A stretch of 64,000 nt of DNA from Paenibacillus sp. BIC5C1 (GTDB taxonomy: Bacteria > Bacillota > Bacilli > Paenibacillales > Paenibacillaceae): the NCBI RefSeq assembly GCF_032399705.1, contig NZ_CP135922.1:2976001-3040000 (forward strand), read 5' to 3'. The translations under genes were made by a program, and so were the position numbers. Of the stretch, positions 62,731-64,000 are shown one piece after another. The notes beneath the pieces were generated by a model, which saw only the letters and a program-made list of their open reading frames with translations, was not told the origin of the DNA and searched no databases. Each line of letters starts with the position of its first letter. Positions within the stretch are counted from its first letter, which is position 1.

Positions 62731-63660
62731 TTACGGTATAGCCAGCTGTGAAGGGAGTTCAAATTCGGGAACATATAGATTGCTCTGAAGCAGCGCAGCC
62801 CGAATGTCCAGCATGAGCTTTTCACTCGCGGAGCCAAGCGGTATATTTCGCTTACGCAAAATGCCAGCAATGGGCCCAACCTTGAGATCGGCAATTTTCT
62901 GAATAACGGTACCTGGAATGGCGGGGCAGATTGTTGCAACCGGAGCAATAGTTATGCCTAATTTGGCTTGTACATAATACTTGTGAGACCGAATATTACT
63001 TATTTCAATTCCCTGATAGTCGCTGTCGATTTTCTCGGCCAATAGCTGCTCTATACGGATGCGGATTGGGCAATTGGGGGGTGTGAATAGAAATTGTTGT
63101 CCTTTCAGATCTGCCAACTGGATTTCATCACCCTGAGCAAATGGATGTGAATCATACAACAGCAATGCCATCGGTTCAAAAAGCAGCGGTTGAAACTCGG
63201 TTTCCATACTCGTCTCAGGAGAAGGGCAGACGGCAAAGTCAAGCTGCTCATCAATTAGCAATTCATTAAGCAGCTTACTGTCCCCGATGCGCACGCTGAG
63301 CTTAATCTTGGGATTCTGTTTTACAAAAGAAGACAGAATAGCAGGAAGGCGATGGCTTGCTGTTGGTTCAGATACTCCAATTCGTACAAACCCCGCTTGT
63401 CCCTGTTGAATGTCGGTGATCGTATTTGTCAAATACTCGTATTCCTTCAGAAGCTGATCGGCTCTGGCGTAAAATATTTTCCCCGCTTCCGTCAATTTAA
63501 TCTTTTTGCCTCTATCCAGTAATTTCATACCCAGATCGGCCTCAAGTTTCTGCATATGCAGTGTAATGGCGGGTTGTGAGTACTGCAAAGCTTCTGCTGC
63601 CTGCTGAAAGCTCCCGAGCTTTACAATCGTTTGAAAGGTCTTGATCATTCGCATTTCCAT
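62731..63660 (-). CDS. LysR-family transcriptional regulator
   Basis: The 309-residue protein has an N-terminal winged helix (MRMIKTFQTIVKLGSFQQAAEALQYSQPAITLHMQKLEADLGMKLLDR) and a C-terminal LysR substrate domain (about 90-300; VRIGVSEPTASHRLPAILSSF). ATG 63660 follows AAAGGTG by 7 nt on the minus strand; an in-frame start 7 codons upstream is less good. It is convergent with the peptide-import operon and divergent from the TetR gene. Control of the import operon is a reasonable guess. Confidence 0.94.
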   Translation of the reverse strand: MEMRMIKTFQTIVKLGSFQQAAEALQYSQPAITLHMQKLEADLGMKLLDRGKKIKLTEAGKIFYARADQLLKEYEYLTNTITDIQQGQAGFVRIGVSEPTASHRLPAILSSFVKQNPKIKLSVRIGDSKLLNELLIDEQLDFAVCPSPETSMETEFQPLLFEPMALLLYDSHPFAQGDEIQLADLKGQQFLFTPPNCPIRIRIEQLLAEKIDSDYQGIEISNIRSHKYYVQAKLGITIAPVATICPAIPGTVIQKIADLKVGPIAGILRKRNIPLGSASEKLMLDIRAALLQSNLYVPEFELPSQLAIP

Positions 63661-63717
63661 GGCAAACACCTTTCTATTCATTATTGTAATGATCAGTATA
63701 TCATGGTTAATACATAC

Positions 63718-63732
63718 TATCCCAATAGGATA
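63718..63732. promoter_or_regulatory. Candidate LysR-type box
   Basis: TATCC, CAATA, GGATA: a 15-bp inverted repeat of the T-N11-A type, 58 bp upstream of the LysR start codon. Consistent with autoregulation. Confidence 0.4.
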
Positions 63733-63789
63733 TTATGTTTTTAGAGTGTTATCAAGAGTAATTTGCATTTGTTCTTTGCATGCACTGGA

Positions 63790-63805
63790 TTGATAGCGCT
63801 ATCAA
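63790..63805. promoter_or_regulatory. Perfect palindrome of LacI/cre type
   Basis: TTGATAGCGCTATCAA is a 16-bp perfect palindrome centred on CG. It resembles a LacI-family operator and, with one mismatch, a CcpA cre site. It lies 24 bp before the -35 of the TetR gene. Confidence 0.45.
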
Positions 63806-63828
63806 GAAAATTGGCCGAAATATAAGGG

Positions 63829-63857
63829 TTGACAGTGTTTTTCGAAACGGTTTTAAT
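63829..63857 (+). promoter_or_regulatory. Sigma-A-type promoter of the TetR gene
   Basis: TTGACA (63829-63834), 17 bp, TTTAAT (63852-63857), followed by the TetR start at 63901. Confidence 0.7.
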
Positions 63858-63900
63858 TATATAGACCGATTGTTATAATTCATTTAAGGATGTGGCTTTA

Positions 63901-64000
63901 TTGAGTGAAAAGTCTAATGCTAGAGAACTAATTGTCAGCACAGCAGCCAGACTGTTTTTTTCACAAGGATATCATGCGACCGGTCTAAATCAGATTATTA
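63901..64000 (+). CDS. TetR/AcrR-family regulator, N-terminal part (cut by window edge)
   Basis: The frame from TTG 63901 (AAGGAT 9 nt upstream) gives about 33 residues: SEKSNARELIVSTAARLFFSQGYHATGLNQII. This is the first part of a TetR-type helix-turn-helix (AARLFFSQGYHATGLNQI). The ligand domain lies beyond the window. It may regulate genes to the right. Confidence 0.85.
   Translation, partial: MSEKSNARELIVSTAARLFFSQGYHATGLNQII

Noticed and set aside
1..64000. CRISPR arrays, tRNA or rRNA genes, prophage and replication origin features
   Set aside because: No regularly spaced repeats, cloverleaf sequences, phage genes or DnaA-box clusters were seen on reading either strand.

Overview
The window looks like chromosomal DNA of a Bacillota bacterium, most likely Paenibacillus. 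The evidence is: strong AGGAGG-type ribosome binding sites, frequent TTG/GTG starts, intrinsic terminators with long U-runs, a T-box leader, LplB/LplC-type sugar permeases beside a YesM/YesN-type two-component pair, a discoidin-decorated GH81 glucanase and a CYP102-type P450 fusion. No rRNA, tRNA, CRISPR array or phage genes were seen. One intact IS4-family insertion sequence is present.

Layout. 1-6088: an OmpR-type two-component system (kinase cut by the left edge) divergent from a glycolipid/wall-sugar operon (GT39 transferase, polyprenyl-phosphate GT2, GtrA, UTP-glucose-1-phosphate uridylyltransferase). 6237-8752: a methyltransferase, then an archaeal/fungal-type aspartate-semialdehyde dehydrogenase behind a T-box. 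9129-20536: a small membrane protein, then a beta-1,3-glucan locus (two permeases, binding lipoprotein, YesN/YesM regulators, secreted GH81 enzyme). 20643-28235: BASS transporter, DUF6376-like lipoprotein, a MarR / UvrA2-like ABC / DHA2 exporter / SDR resistance cassette, and a small Cys-rich protein. 28349-34562: TSUP transporter, a 794-residue protein that appears to carry two class I isoprenoid-synthase folds in tandem, and a cytoplasmic hybrid sensor kinase. 34667-42665: an SgrR-like regulator divergent from an MFS transporter, a promoter-plus-terminator unit with no gene, an Stf0-type sulfotransferase and a heterodimeric ABC exporter. 42772-48535: heme O synthase, a thioredoxin-reductase-like flavoprotein behind a structured leader, and the P450-reductase fusion. 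48744-53082: the IS element with 7-bp target duplications, an MFS transporter and an M32 carboxypeptidase. 53339-63660: a dipeptide/oligopeptide ABC system (binding protein frameshifted) in one operon with M20 and M28 hydrolases and an SDR, with a LysR regulator facing it. 63901-64000: the start of a TetR regulator.

How the parts fit together. The GH81 enzyme would cut beta-1,3-glucan outside the cell and the LplB/LplC-like importer would take up the products. No ATPase is encoded nearby, so a shared MsmX-type ATPase is inferred. The Dpp-like operon couples peptide or N-acyl-amino-acid import to cytoplasmic hydrolysis. The UvrA2/DHA2/SDR cassette looks like inducible protection against DNA-binding drugs.

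The observations I rate highest are the tandem isoprenoid synthase (29336-31720) and two compact RNA structures that end in U-runs and follow sigma-A-type promoters (37933-38034 and 43955-44049). All homology statements come from reading motifs by eye; no search or folding program was run.
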